From assembly GCA_959026535.1 (NCBI GenBank), contig CAUFMB010000061.1, positions 1 through 10,678 on the forward strand: 10,678 nucleotides of DNA. The letters run 5' to 3'. Position 1 is the first letter of the stretch, and each line of letters starts with the position of its first letter. The notes beneath the pieces were generated by a model that was not told the origin of the DNA, searched no databases, and was given only the letters and a program-made list of their open reading frames with translations. This DNA comes from an uncultured Collinsella sp. (lineage in GTDB: Bacteria; Actinomycetota; Coriobacteriia; Coriobacteriales; Coriobacteriaceae). This document shows positions 1 to 8,014 of the stretch, piece after piece. The translations under genes and the position numbers were made by a program.

Positions 1-12
1 ATCGAACTGAAG

Positions 13-44
13 AAGGGGGAGGCCTCGCGGCCTCCCCCTTTTTT
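13..44 (+). terminator. Rho-independent terminator of an upstream gene
   Basis: A perfect 12-bp stem (13-24 with 29-40) closes a TCGC loop and ends in six consecutive T (39-44). The T-run follows the stem on the plus strand, so it most likely ends a plus-strand gene lying left of the window. The tail-anchored protein gene reads toward it on the minus strand. Read that way the stem is followed only by CTTCTTC, so it may serve as a weaker terminator for that gene too. Confidence 0.9.
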
Positions 45-108
45 GCGTTTACGGGGCGTAAATGACTCTATTACACCAGACGATCTTATTGTTTTTGGTA
101 TTGAGCTT

Positions 109-576
109 TTATTTAAAGAAAATAAATCGAATAACAAGGGCAACTGCTATGGCCGCAATGATCAAAAGCAGGATTGTCAGTCGATGCTGCTTGCGTCGTT
201 TACTTGACGAAACGAAGATTGATTTTCCCTGTTTTGGCGTTTCGAGATAGCGAGCCGAATGCGTTAAGGTTTGCTTTGGTCGAGGACCTCTTTGTTGATT
301 GGCAGCGGATGCTTTCAGTGGCTCCTCACTAGCTGCGCTGTTTTTAGATAATGGTGCGTCTTTCAGATATACAGGGTCTCCCGAGGCGACGCCCATATGT
401 TTGCGCCCCGTTTGGGCATCCTCGAGTGTTTGATATCGATTTCTCGTCACATACTCGGGCTCCGGATCATTAATGGGCTCTTGCGAGATGTGGGGGCGAT
501 GGAACCGTGGCGGCTGCGTGGAAGTATCTTCCCCCTGCGTCGGCATAAACATTTTGTTCTGGTTTTGGTCGTCCAT
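109..576 (-). CDS. Hypothetical tail-anchored membrane protein (155 aa)
   Basis: I do not recognise the family. The first ~125 residues are polar, rich in Gln, Pro, Ser and Lys, and probably disordered. They are followed by a basic cluster (SKRRKQHR, about 125-132) and one hydrophobic segment (about 133-153, LTILLLIIAAIAVALVIRFIF) that ends within two residues of the C terminus. No signal peptide or catalytic motif is visible. By the positive-inside rule the N-terminal part should be cytoplasmic and the protein anchored by its tail. The start at 576 has an AAAGGG ribosome site four bases upstream, rather close. A TACAAT -10-like hexamer (616-621, minus) lies 40 bp upstream. Base composition is more AT-rich than in the housekeeping genes to the right. 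The gene diverges from hsp20 and stands alone. The ORF is credible on length and organisation, but its function is unknown. Confidence 0.7.
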   Translation of the reverse strand: MDDQNQNKMFMPTQGEDTSTQPPRFHRPHISQEPINDPEPEYVTRNRYQTLEDAQTGRKHMGVASGDPVYLKDAPLSKNSAASEEPLKASAANQQRGPRPKQTLTHSARYLETPKQGKSIFVSSSKRRKQHRLTILLLIIAAIAVALVIRFIFFK

Positions 577-615
577 GATGCCCTTTAGCTCGTTACCAAC
601 AACGTGTACGCGCTC

Positions 616-621
616 ATTGTA
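616..621 (-). promoter_or_regulatory. Candidate -10 box (TACAAT) for the 109-576 gene
   Basis: On the minus strand the hexamer reads TACAAT, one base from TATAAT, 40 bp before the start codon. No clear -35 hexamer is seen at 16-18 bp. The same hexamer recurs upstream of several genes in this window, which raises its credibility. Confidence 0.4.
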
Positions 622-827
622 AGCCCCTTGTTATTTGTAGCTGGGGACATACTCGGTATTTAAGCTCTGGTTCAAAGAACCTTAACCTTCCTAAAACCTG
701 AGTCATACGCACTTAGATATGCTTATAGTACTGGACTCAAAAAACTTTATAGTCGATGTATATATGAGCACTGGGTGGGCATATATAAGAGCGTCAAAAG
801 AAGTCCCAGTCACCTGGAGGATGACTC

Positions 828-848
828 GGCAGTCCTATAAAGGAGTGG
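828..848 (+). promoter_or_regulatory. Candidate SD-sequestering hairpin (RNA thermometer) of hsp20
   Basis: The ribosome site AGGAG (841-845) can fold back on TCCT (833-836) through an ATAA loop (837-840). Below these four pairs lies a G832-G845 mismatch, then A831-T846 and C830-G847. A short, mismatch-containing stem over the Shine-Dalgarno sequence of a small heat-shock gene resembles ROSE-type RNA thermometers. A second weak hairpin (CCAG 806-809 with CTGG 814-817) lies just upstream. The pairing is seen in the sequence, but the temperature-sensing role is inferred. Confidence 0.35.
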
Positions 849-853
849 TAAAC

Positions 854-1285
854 ATGGCAAGCATGGTTCCTTATCGTTCGGTTTTTGGCGTTCGTCCCTC
901 TGCAAGCTCGCTGTTCGATCTGTTTGATGATATGAGTGACCTAGCGAACGGCTCGATTGCCTCTAAGGCGTTCCCCGTTGACGTTGAGGATAAGGGCGAT
1001 GGCTATGAGGTCAAGGCTTATCTTACCGGCGTCGCCAAGGACGATATCGATGTCGAGCTTAACGAGGGCCGTCTCTCCATTAGCGTGAATGTCGAGGAAG
1101 ACGAGGAGAACGAGGGCAAGAACTTCCTGCAGAAGGAGTTCAGCTCGTACAGCGCGACGCGTGGTGTGTATCTCAAGGATGCTTCGAGCGAGGGTCTCTC
1201 GGCTAAGTACGCCGACGGCATCCTTACCGTTACGGTTCCCAAGATCGTCGAGAAGAAGAACGTTACGAAGATCTCCATCGACTAA
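854..1285 (+). CDS. Hsp20/alpha-crystallin small heat-shock protein (143 aa)
   Basis: An ATP-independent holdase that binds unfolding proteins as large oligomers in the cytoplasm. Residues about 38-132 match an alpha-crystallin domain: FPVDVEDKGDGYEVKAYLTG opens the beta-sandwich, KNFLQKEFSSYSATRGVYL (about 89-107) carries the conserved E-R-x-x-G-like strand region, and YADGILTVTVPK (119-130) is the A-x-x-x-n-GvL signature. The extreme C terminus has an I-S-I motif (140-142), the usual inter-dimer contact. The start at 854 is chosen because AGGAG lies eight bases upstream and the protein then begins like other family members. The frame stays open back to an ATG at 719, but that 45-residue extension resembles no Hsp20 N terminus and would run through the leader dyads. 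A monocistronic unit with its own terminator at 1319-1352. A specific gene name (hsp18/ibpA) is not justified. Confidence 0.93.
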   Translation: MASMVPYRSVFGVRPSASSLFDLFDDMSDLANGSIASKAFPVDVEDKGDGYEVKAYLTGVAKDDIDVELNEGRLSISVNVEEDEENEGKNFLQKEFSSYSATRGVYLKDASSEGLSAKYADGILTVTVPKIVEKKNVTKISID

Positions 1286-1318
1286 CTTCGTTGGTGTTCT
1301 GCGCTATTAAAAGATAAC

Positions 1319-1352
1319 AAAAGGGGCCGGGAAGCGATTCCCGGCCCCTTTT
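1319..1352. terminator. Strong terminator between convergent hsp20 and walJ-like genes
   Basis: A perfect 15-bp stem (1319-1333 with 1338-1352) with a GCGA loop, flanked by A's on the left and T's on the right. The A-rich 5' arm and T-rich 3' arm let it work on both strands, which fits its place between the hsp20 stop (1285) and the minus-strand gene stop (1368). Confidence 0.93.
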
Positions 1353-1367
1353 GCTGTCTAGGACAGT

Positions 1368-2177
1368 CTATTGAATGGTTGCTGGCCGATACTGGCTTGC
1401 GGGGCGTATCGAGAGATTTCGCGATCCTTGGAGAAGGGTGGCGGAGCTGCCGACCTCGTCATCCAGGGTTGCGGCTAGAGCTTTGGCATAGCTTTTGACG
1501 GTAAGACTCGGGCGATTGTTATCTTGGCTGATATGCATGGCAATGAGCTGTTCGGTGCGATCGGTAACAAGCTCGCGTGCGGCTTCGGCGGCCTGATCGT
1601 TGGACAGATGCCCTTTTGTAGATAGGATGCGCTCCTGAAGAAAGCGGGGATATTCTCCCTCGCGCAGCATGGTCACATCGTGGTTGCTTTCGAGCGCGAG
1701 GACTCGACAATCTTTGAGGGTGTTCATGGCTTGGCTCGATAGCTCTCCGGTGTCGGTGGCAAAGCCGAAGGAATCATCGAGAGCATTGAATCGATAGCCG
1801 ACAGGATTGATGACATCGTGTGATGTTGAGTAGGTTTGCACGTGGATGCCGGCAATGGATAGGGTGTCACCGGGATCGAATTCCTCGACAGGCAGATGTG
1901 AAAGATTTTCTTTGTTCGAAAGTGTGCCCCTGCTGGCAAAGAGGGGGCCGTGCCAGTGCTTGCACCAGACATCGAGACCCTTGATGTGATCGCTATGCTC
2001 ATGAGTAATGAGAAGAGCCGAGACGTTGTCTGCCGAGAGCCCCAGTTCTGCCATGCGCTTTGATGTCTCGCGGCGAGAAAGACCGTCGTCAATCATGATG
2101 AGCCCCCGGGGGCCTTCGATGAGCGCGCAGTTGCCTTTTGAGCCGCTGCCAAGGATATGAAGGTGCAGACGAGACAT
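1368..2177 (-). CDS. walJ: YycJ/WalJ-type MBL-fold metallohydrolase (putative exonuclease, 269 aa)
   Basis: A cytoplasmic metallo-beta-lactamase-fold hydrolase of the YycJ/WalJ group. Family members have been described as 5'-to-3' double-strand DNA exonucleases that aid coordination of replication and repair. From the chosen start the order is: ILGSGSKGN (8-16), the typical N terminus; LIMIDDGLS (26-34); the metal-binding THEHSDH (58-64); a further His in TSHD (120); Asp142 in FATDTG; ESNHD (163-167); GHLSN (189-193); and the C-terminal MHISQDNN (214-221). All are hallmarks of this family, and 269 aa is the usual length. The frame is open to 2291, but the 38 extra residues have no family resemblance and would overlap the tilS start, so I place the start at 2177, although its ribosome site is weak (GGAAT). 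In Firmicutes this gene usually follows walRK; here it stands alone, divergent from tilS. The symbol is by family resemblance. Confidence 0.88.
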   Translation of the reverse strand: MSRLHLHILGSGSKGNCALIEGPRGLIMIDDGLSRRETSKRMAELGLSADNVSALLITHEHSDHIKGLDVWCKHWHGPLFASRGTLSNKENLSHLPVEEFDPGDTLSIAGIHVQTYSTSHDVINPVGYRFNALDDSFGFATDTGELSSQAMNTLKDCRVLALESNHDVTMLREGEYPRFLQERILSTKGHLSNDQAAEAARELVTDRTEQLIAMHISQDNNRPSLTVKSYAKALAATLDDEVGSSATLLQGSRNLSIRPASQYRPATIQ

Positions 2178-2224
2178 AAGATTCCAAAGGATACAATGGG
2201 TGCGACGAATAGAGGAGGAAGCAA
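2178..2224. promoter_or_regulatory. 47-bp divergent spacer between walJ-like gene and tilS
   Basis: The short gap holds TACAAT (2192-2197, plus), a plausible -10 box for tilS without a clear -35, and a near-perfect AGAGGAGGA ribosome site (2211-2219) six bases before the tilS ATG. Promoter elements for the minus-strand gene would have to lie inside tilS coding DNA. I could not identify them. Confidence 0.4.
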
Positions 2225-3766
2225 ATGCCAACGGTATCTCAGCATTATGGACACCATGCTGCATCGCGGGCTGATGATAAAGCCCTGGCAACGCGGCAGA
2301 CGGCTGCCCCCGTGGTGCTCATGGTATCAGGTGGTGCGGACTCGACAGCTTTGCTCCTTATGGCGTGCACATCAAAGTTGGATATTCTGGATGGGCGTGG
2401 TGTAGCCTCCATCGCGCGCGAGCGGCTGCACGTGCTGCATGTGAACCATCATCTACGCGGCGAGGCATCCGATGGCGACGAGGCCTTTGTACGCGGCCTA
2501 TGCGCACAATATGGCTTGCCGCTGTGTGTTGAGCATGCCTATTTTGATGATGAATCGGGCAATATCGAGGCGGCTGCCCGCGAGGTGCGCTATGCCGCGG
2601 CGCGGAGGTATGTCCGCGAGCTCTGCGCCCAGACGGGGGCACCGCGAACGGCGGCTCGTATCTGCACCGCGCACACGTCTTCGGATCGCGCGGAAACGTT
2701 TTTGATGAACGCGATTAAGGGTTCGGGGCCCGCTGGTCTATCGAGCATTCCTCGCCGGAGGAATATCGTGGTGCGTCCCTTGCTCGACCTGACTCATGAT
2801 GAGCTCGTGGGCTATCTGCAGGTGCATGGTCAGCCGTGGCGAGAGGACGAGAGCAACGAGGACGTGTCGTACTTGCGCAACTACGTGCGCCATCGAGTGA
2901 TGCCGGTGGTGGCGCAGCGCAACGCGAGCGTCTGTAAGACGATTGGCGCCGCCTGCGAGATCTTAGGCGATGAGGATGCCTTTCTTTCCCAGCTTTCCGC
3001 ACAGGCGTTTCGAAGCTGCCTGCGCAAGGAGGCGGCGGGTGCACTGGTCCTTGACGCTCGCCGACTGGCCGCGGCCGAGGTGGTGATTGCTCGGCGCATG
3101 GTGCGACTGGCAATTAAGCGTATCGACCCAGACGCTCGCCCGGAGATGCGGCATGTGGAGCGCGTGCTTGCCTGTGTTGCCGAAGGCTCGGGTTCGGTCA
3201 CGCTGCCGGCGGGAATCGATGCGCGCGTGGAGTTTGGCATGCTGTCATTCAAGGCCCCGGCGGCGCGCGAGGGGTTAGTTGCCGATTGGGTCGCCATTCC
3301 CGGTCGATTGCCGCTGGGGGCGGGCCGCATCCTGGTGGCAGAGCCGATAGCCGTCGAGCCGGGGTGTGATATTGTGCGCCGTGCCCGCGAACTCGCGGGT
3401 GCCGGAGGGGTGGCCGCTATGGTGGATGCCGCGACGCTGGGCTTTGCCGATCGCGATAGCGAACGGATGCTCGCCGGCTCGCGCGGGGAGATTCCCGCCG
3501 AGGCGCGTTTGGCGCGTCTGTGGGTAGACGGTCCCGCGCCGGGGGATGTGATGTGTCCGTTGGGCATGAGTGGGCGAAGTAAGAAGGTGTCCGACCTGCT
3601 CAACGAGGCTCGTATTCCCGTCTCTGAGCGCGCAGGCGTTCCCGTGGTGAGAACGGCTCCGGGAGGTGCCGTGGTATGGGTCGCAGGCGTTCGCACGGAC
3701 GAGCGTTTTAAATGCACGGCCGCAACGCGCGTGGCGTATCTGCTTCGTGTGGTCGATGCGGAATAG
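2225..3766 (+). CDS. tilS: tRNA(Ile)-lysidine synthetase TilS (513 aa)
   Basis: TilS uses ATP and lysine to convert C34 of the CAU-anticodon tRNA-Ile to lysidine, so it reads AUA and is charged with isoleucine. The N-terminal PP-loop ATPase motif SGGADS is at 35-40. HVNHHLRG (72-79), TAHTSSDRAET (148-158), AIKGSGPAGL (163-172), W-R-E-D-x-S-N (205-211) and RNYVRH (218-223) follow in family order. The C-terminal TilS_C domain shows GDVMCPLGMSGRSKKVSDLLNEARIP-like sequence (about 439-464) and WVAGVRTDERFK (about 480-491). The start at 2225 has an AGGAGG site six bases upstream. At 513 aa it is longer than the ~430 aa E. coli protein, with about 30 residues before the PP-loop and an expanded, Ala/Arg-rich middle. 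The usual AHHxDDQAET motif is altered (AHTSSDRAET), losing one Asp. Heads the tilS-hpt-ftsH block. Confidence 0.95.
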   Translation: MPTVSQHYGHHAASRADDKALATRQTAAPVVLMVSGGADSTALLLMACTSKLDILDGRGVASIARERLHVLHVNHHLRGEASDGDEAFVRGLCAQYGLPLCVEHAYFDDESGNIEAAAREVRYAAARRYVRELCAQTGAPRTAARICTAHTSSDRAETFLMNAIKGSGPAGLSSIPRRRNIVVRPLLDLTHDELVGYLQVHGQPWREDESNEDVSYLRNYVRHRVMPVVAQRNASVCKTIGAACEILGDEDAFLSQLSAQAFRSCLRKEAAGALVLDARRLAAAEVVIARRMVRLAIKRIDPDARPEMRHVERVLACVAEGSGSVTLPAGIDARVEFGMLSFKAPAAREGLVADWVAIPGRLPLGAGRILVAEPIAVEPGCDIVRRARELAGAGGVAAMVDAATLGFADRDSERMLAGSRGEIPAEARLARLWVDGPAPGDVMCPLGMSGRSKKVSDLLNEARIPVSERAGVPVVRTAPGGAVVWVAGVRTDERFKCTAATRVAYLLRVVDAE

Positions 3767-3848
3767 CGTCCCACGCCAGCTATTCTGTGCGACGTTGACG
3801 GTATTCCCGCGCTGATGGCGTACGGGCTGGAAAATATACCCCGTGCGC

Positions 3849-3857
3849 TGCTAGAAT
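3849..3857 (+). promoter_or_regulatory. Candidate extended -10 promoter for hpt-ftsH
   Basis: TGCTAGAAT is an extended -10 element (TGn plus TAGAAT, one base from TATAAT). Transcription would start near 3864, giving a leader of about 50 bases before hpt. A -35 is poor (TGGAAA-like at 18 bp), as extended -10 promoters tolerate. The 147-bp tilS-hpt gap is long enough for an internal promoter. It otherwise holds only a weak bulged hairpin (3806-3826) with no T-run. Confidence 0.45.
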
Positions 3858-3913
3858 GTGAAGTTCGCGTCCATACGGCGGTGTGTGGGCGATAAGCACA
3901 AGAAAGGGTTGTC

Positions 3914-4462
3914 ATGGCTTCTCAACATCCGGATATCGAGAAGGTTCTGTTTACGCAGGAGGATATCGACGGTATCGTCTCTCGCCTAGGCGAGCAGATT
4001 ACTCGCGACTACGCGGGTAAGGATCTGGTGCTGATTGCGGTCCTGCGTGGCGCCGTGGTCTTTATGGGCGACCTGATGCGCAAGATCGAGCTGCCGACCA
4101 ACATCGATTTCATGGCTGTCTCGAGCTATGGTGACGGTGTGAAGTCCTCGGGTATCGTGCGTATCATTAAGGACCTGGATATCGACATCCGCGGTCGCGA
4201 CGTGCTGATCGTCGAGGATATTCTGGACTCGGGCCTGACGCTCAAGTATCTGATGAAGAACCTCGAGAGCCGCAAGCCCGCTTCTCTGGAGGTCGCCGCC
4301 TTCCTGTGGAAGGACGTTGAGGACCGTACCTCGGCCATCACGCCCAAGTATGTTGGAACCCATTGCCCCGATGCCTTTGTGGTGGGCTACGGCCTCGACT
4401 ATGCCGAGCGCTATCGTAACCTTCCGTATCTGGGCATTTTGAAACCGGAGGTTTATTCGTAA
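3914..4462 (+). CDS. hpt: Hypoxanthine(-guanine) phosphoribosyltransferase (182 aa)
   Basis: A cytoplasmic purine-salvage enzyme that transfers the ribose-5-phosphate of PRPP to hypoxanthine or guanine, giving IMP or GMP. VLRG (43-46) forms the PPi loop, SSYGDG (70-75) the flexible catalytic loop, and VLIVEDILDSGLTL (97-110) the PRPP-binding signature with its acidic pair E101-D102. DAFVVGYGLDYAERYRNLPYLG (153-174) is the purine-binding and C-terminal region typical of bacterial Hpt. The length is standard. The start at 3914 has AAGGG five bases upstream. The ftsH start codon lies one base past this stop codon, so the two genes are almost certainly cotranscribed and probably translationally coupled. 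Whether guanine or hypoxanthine is preferred cannot be read from the sequence. Confidence 0.96.
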   Translation: MASQHPDIEKVLFTQEDIDGIVSRLGEQITRDYAGKDLVLIAVLRGAVVFMGDLMRKIELPTNIDFMAVSSYGDGVKSSGIVRIIKDLDIDIRGRDVLIVEDILDSGLTLKYLMKNLESRKPASLEVAAFLWKDVEDRTSAITPKYVGTHCPDAFVVGYGLDYAERYRNLPYLGILKPEVYS

Positions 4463-4463
4463 G

Positions 4464-6602
<2,139 letters not shown>

Positions 6603-6613
6603 CCTTTGTGGCG

Positions 6614-6652
6614 AAAGCCTCTGCGGGGAAACCTGCGGAGGCTTTTTCTTTT
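6614..6652 (+). terminator. Rho-independent terminator of ftsH
   Basis: A 14-bp stem (6614-6627 with 6632-6645) containing two G-U pairs, a GAAA tetraloop (6628-6631) and a T-rich tail to 6652, starting 12 bases after the ftsH stop. It should end the hpt-ftsH transcript. Confidence 0.92.
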
Positions 6653-6671
6653 GAGCGATATGGGACCGTCT

Positions 6672-6731
6672 GTTGATTGGGGACAGACTTAAATGAGCGT
6701 TTTCACGCATTTAAGTCTGTCCCCAATTAAC
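6672..6731. repeat. REP/MITE-like palindrome with GGGGACAGACTTAAAT arms
   Basis: Two 24-base arms (6672-6695 and 6708-6731) are complementary along their whole length apart from one G-T pair (6675/6728), and enclose a 12-base centre that can add two more pairs (6698-6699 with 6706-6707). The arm core GGGGACAGACTTAAAT resembles, from memory, termini near REP-associated tyrosine (Y1/RAYT-type) transposases in many bacteria. No transposase gene lies here, so this would be a non-autonomous copy. It sits between the ftsH terminator and the promoter of the aminotransferase gene and has no T-run. Confidence 0.7.
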
Positions 6732-6761
6732 ATTGCTGCGGCACTTTGCTCGGCTAAAGCG

Positions 6762-6767
6762 TACAAT
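6762..6767 (+). promoter_or_regulatory. Candidate -10 box (TACAAT) for the aminotransferase gene
   Basis: TACAAT lies 25 bp before the ATG at 6792, just right of the palindrome. No consensus -35 stands at 16-18 bp (6739-6744 reads CGGCAC). Transcription would start near 6774 and give a leader of about 20 bases. Confidence 0.45.
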
Positions 6768-6791
6768 AGCGCCTATGCGAAAGGGGAACAG

Positions 6792-7976
6792 ATGATCAAC
6801 GAAACTATGTATGCTCGCGGCGCGGAAAGCTCCATCATCCGTGAGATTTTTAGCTATGGCCTTGAGCGCAAGGCGCAGATCGGTGCGGAAAACGTATTCG
6901 ATTTTTCGCTGGGCAATCCGAGCGTTCCGGCGCCCGCTGCTGTGGCTGAGTCGATTAAGAAGGCCCTAGAGCTGCCGAGCGACCAGCTGCACGGCTACAC
7001 GCCCGCACCGGGCCTGCCGCAATGTCGTGCCGCTGTGGCCGAATCGCTCAACCGCCGCTTTGGCACGAGCTATGAGGGCAAAGACGTATTTATGACGGTG
7101 GGTGCCGCGGCTTCGCTCACCTGCACGCTCAACGCGATTACCAATCCGGGCGACGAGGTCATCGTTATCGCTCCGTACTTCCCGGAGTATCGCGTGTGGA
7201 TCGAGAAAGCTGGTTGCACGTGCGTCGAGGCGCTCGCCGATGAAGATACGTTCCAGCTGAGCGTGGATAACGTGCTCAAGGCGATTACCGATAAGACCGC
7301 TGCCGTCATTATCGACTCACCCAACAACCCGACCGGTGCAGTGTATACGCGCGATACACTGACGCGACTGGCCAATGTTTTACGCGAGGTCAACGCCAAG
7401 CGCGATTCCGAGAACCCAATCACGCTCATCTCTGATGAGCCGTACCGCGAGATCGTGTACGGTGCCGGGGTGCCTTGGGTGCCCTCGATCTACGAGAACA
7501 CCGTGGTGTGCTACTCGTATTCCAAGTCGCTTTCGCTGCCGGGCGAGCGCGTGGGCTGGATTTTGGTTCCCAATACCAATCCGCAGGCTGCTCGCCTGAT
7601 GCCGGCCGTTGCCGGTGCCGCCCGCACGCTGGGCTTCGTGTGCGCACCGGCCCTCTTCCAGCGTGTAATCATCGACTGCATTGATGAACCGAGCGATGTC
7701 GAGGCCTATGCGCGCAACCGCACCGCGCTTACCGATGCACTAGCGGAGTACGGCTACACCTATGTTGAGCCGGATGGTGCATTCTACTTGTGGGTGAAGG
7801 CGCTGGAGCCCGATGCGAATGCGTTCTGCGAGCGCGCAAAGAAGTATGAGTTGCTTGCGGTTCCCTCGGACAGCTTTGGTATGCCGGGTTGGTTCCGCTT
7901 GGGCTACTGCGTGAGTTACGAGACGATTATCAATTCGCTACCCGCTTGGAAACAGTTGGCGGACGAGTATCGTTAA
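6792..7976 (+). CDS. Class I/II PLP-dependent aminotransferase (394 aa)
   Basis: A cytoplasmic fold-type I aminotransferase related to aspartate/aromatic aminotransferases. The sequence shows FSLGNPSVPAP (38-48), YTPAPGLPQCRAAVAE (69-84), the substrate/PLP loop SPNNPTG (176-182), the Asp that pairs with the pyridine nitrogen in SDEPYRE (D215), the Schiff-base lysine K245 in YSYSKSLSLPGERVGW, and a C-terminal Arg in GWFRLGY (R369) that should bind the substrate carboxylate. The length is usual. The start at 6792 is preferred because AGGGGA lies just upstream and family similarity begins at once. The frame runs back to an ATG at 6693, but that codon is inside the palindrome and upstream of the likely promoter. 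Amino-donor specificity cannot be assigned. Neighbouring genes give no pathway clue and it seems to be its own transcription unit. Confidence 0.93.
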   Translation: MINETMYARGAESSIIREIFSYGLERKAQIGAENVFDFSLGNPSVPAPAAVAESIKKALELPSDQLHGYTPAPGLPQCRAAVAESLNRRFGTSYEGKDVFMTVGAAASLTCTLNAITNPGDEVIVIAPYFPEYRVWIEKAGCTCVEALADEDTFQLSVDNVLKAITDKTAAVIIDSPNNPTGAVYTRDTLTRLANVLREVNAKRDSENPITLISDEPYREIVYGAGVPWVPSIYENTVVCYSYSKSLSLPGERVGWILVPNTNPQAARLMPAVAGAARTLGFVCAPALFQRVIIDCIDEPSDVEAYARNRTALTDALAEYGYTYVEPDGAFYLWVKALEPDANAFCERAKKYELLAVPSDSFGMPGWFRLGYCVSYETIINSLPAWKQLADEYR

Positions 7977-7998
7977 AAGTAAAGCGCTCTGCCTACAA

Positions 7999-8014
7999 TG
8001 TTTTACGTGAAACG
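7999..8014. promoter_or_regulatory. Candidate ParB-binding site (parS-like)
   Basis: TGTTTTACGTGAAACG matches the widely conserved parS consensus TGTTTCACGTGAAACA at 14 of 16 positions. It differs at position 6 (T for C) and position 16 (G for A). The right half ACGTGAAAC is intact. The site is intergenic, as many Actinomycetota parS sites are. The change inside the central CACGTG makes binding uncertain. Confidence 0.4.

Larger units (their letters stand above)
577..853. promoter_or_regulatory. Divergent intergenic region with dyads upstream of hsp20
   Basis: This 277-bp AT-rich stretch separates two divergent genes. It contains a TACAAT -10 candidate on the minus strand (616-621), a 13-bp palindrome GGTTCAAAGAACC (669-681), two copies of TTATAGT 24 bp apart (723-729, 747-753), an 8-bp inverted repeat TATATATG-N13-CATATATA (759-766, 780-787), and a second inverted pair ACTGGG/CCCAGT (770-775, 805-810). 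I find no convincing CIRCE (HrcA) or HAIR (HspR) operator and cannot fix the hsp20 promoter with confidence. Confidence 0.55.

Noticed and set aside
697..740. HAIR or CIRCE heat-shock operator upstream of hsp20
   Set aside because: TGAGT and ACTCA half-sites are present, but 31 bp apart instead of the expected HAIR spacing, and no TTAGCACTC/GAGTGCTAA pair exists.
719..853. 45-residue N-terminal extension of Hsp20
   Set aside because: The upstream ATG has no ribosome site, the extension is not Hsp20-like, and an AGGAG site fits the ATG at 854.
2178..2291. 38-residue N-terminal extension of the WalJ-like protein
   Set aside because: It would overlap the tilS start region and lacks family similarity; ILGSGSKGN is normally near the N terminus.
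3795..3826. TTGACG as a -35 box for hpt, and the hairpin after it
   Set aside because: No -10-like hexamer stands 16-18 bp downstream; the hairpin is short, bulged and lacks a T-run.
2881..3915. 344-codon frame antisense to tilS
   Set aside because: Ser/Thr/Arg/Ala-rich low-complexity translation with no motif, overlapping a clear TilS C-terminal domain.
6693..6791. 33-residue N-terminal extension of the aminotransferase
   Set aside because: Its ATG lies in the palindrome and upstream of the likely -10 box; the ATG at 6792 has a ribosome site.
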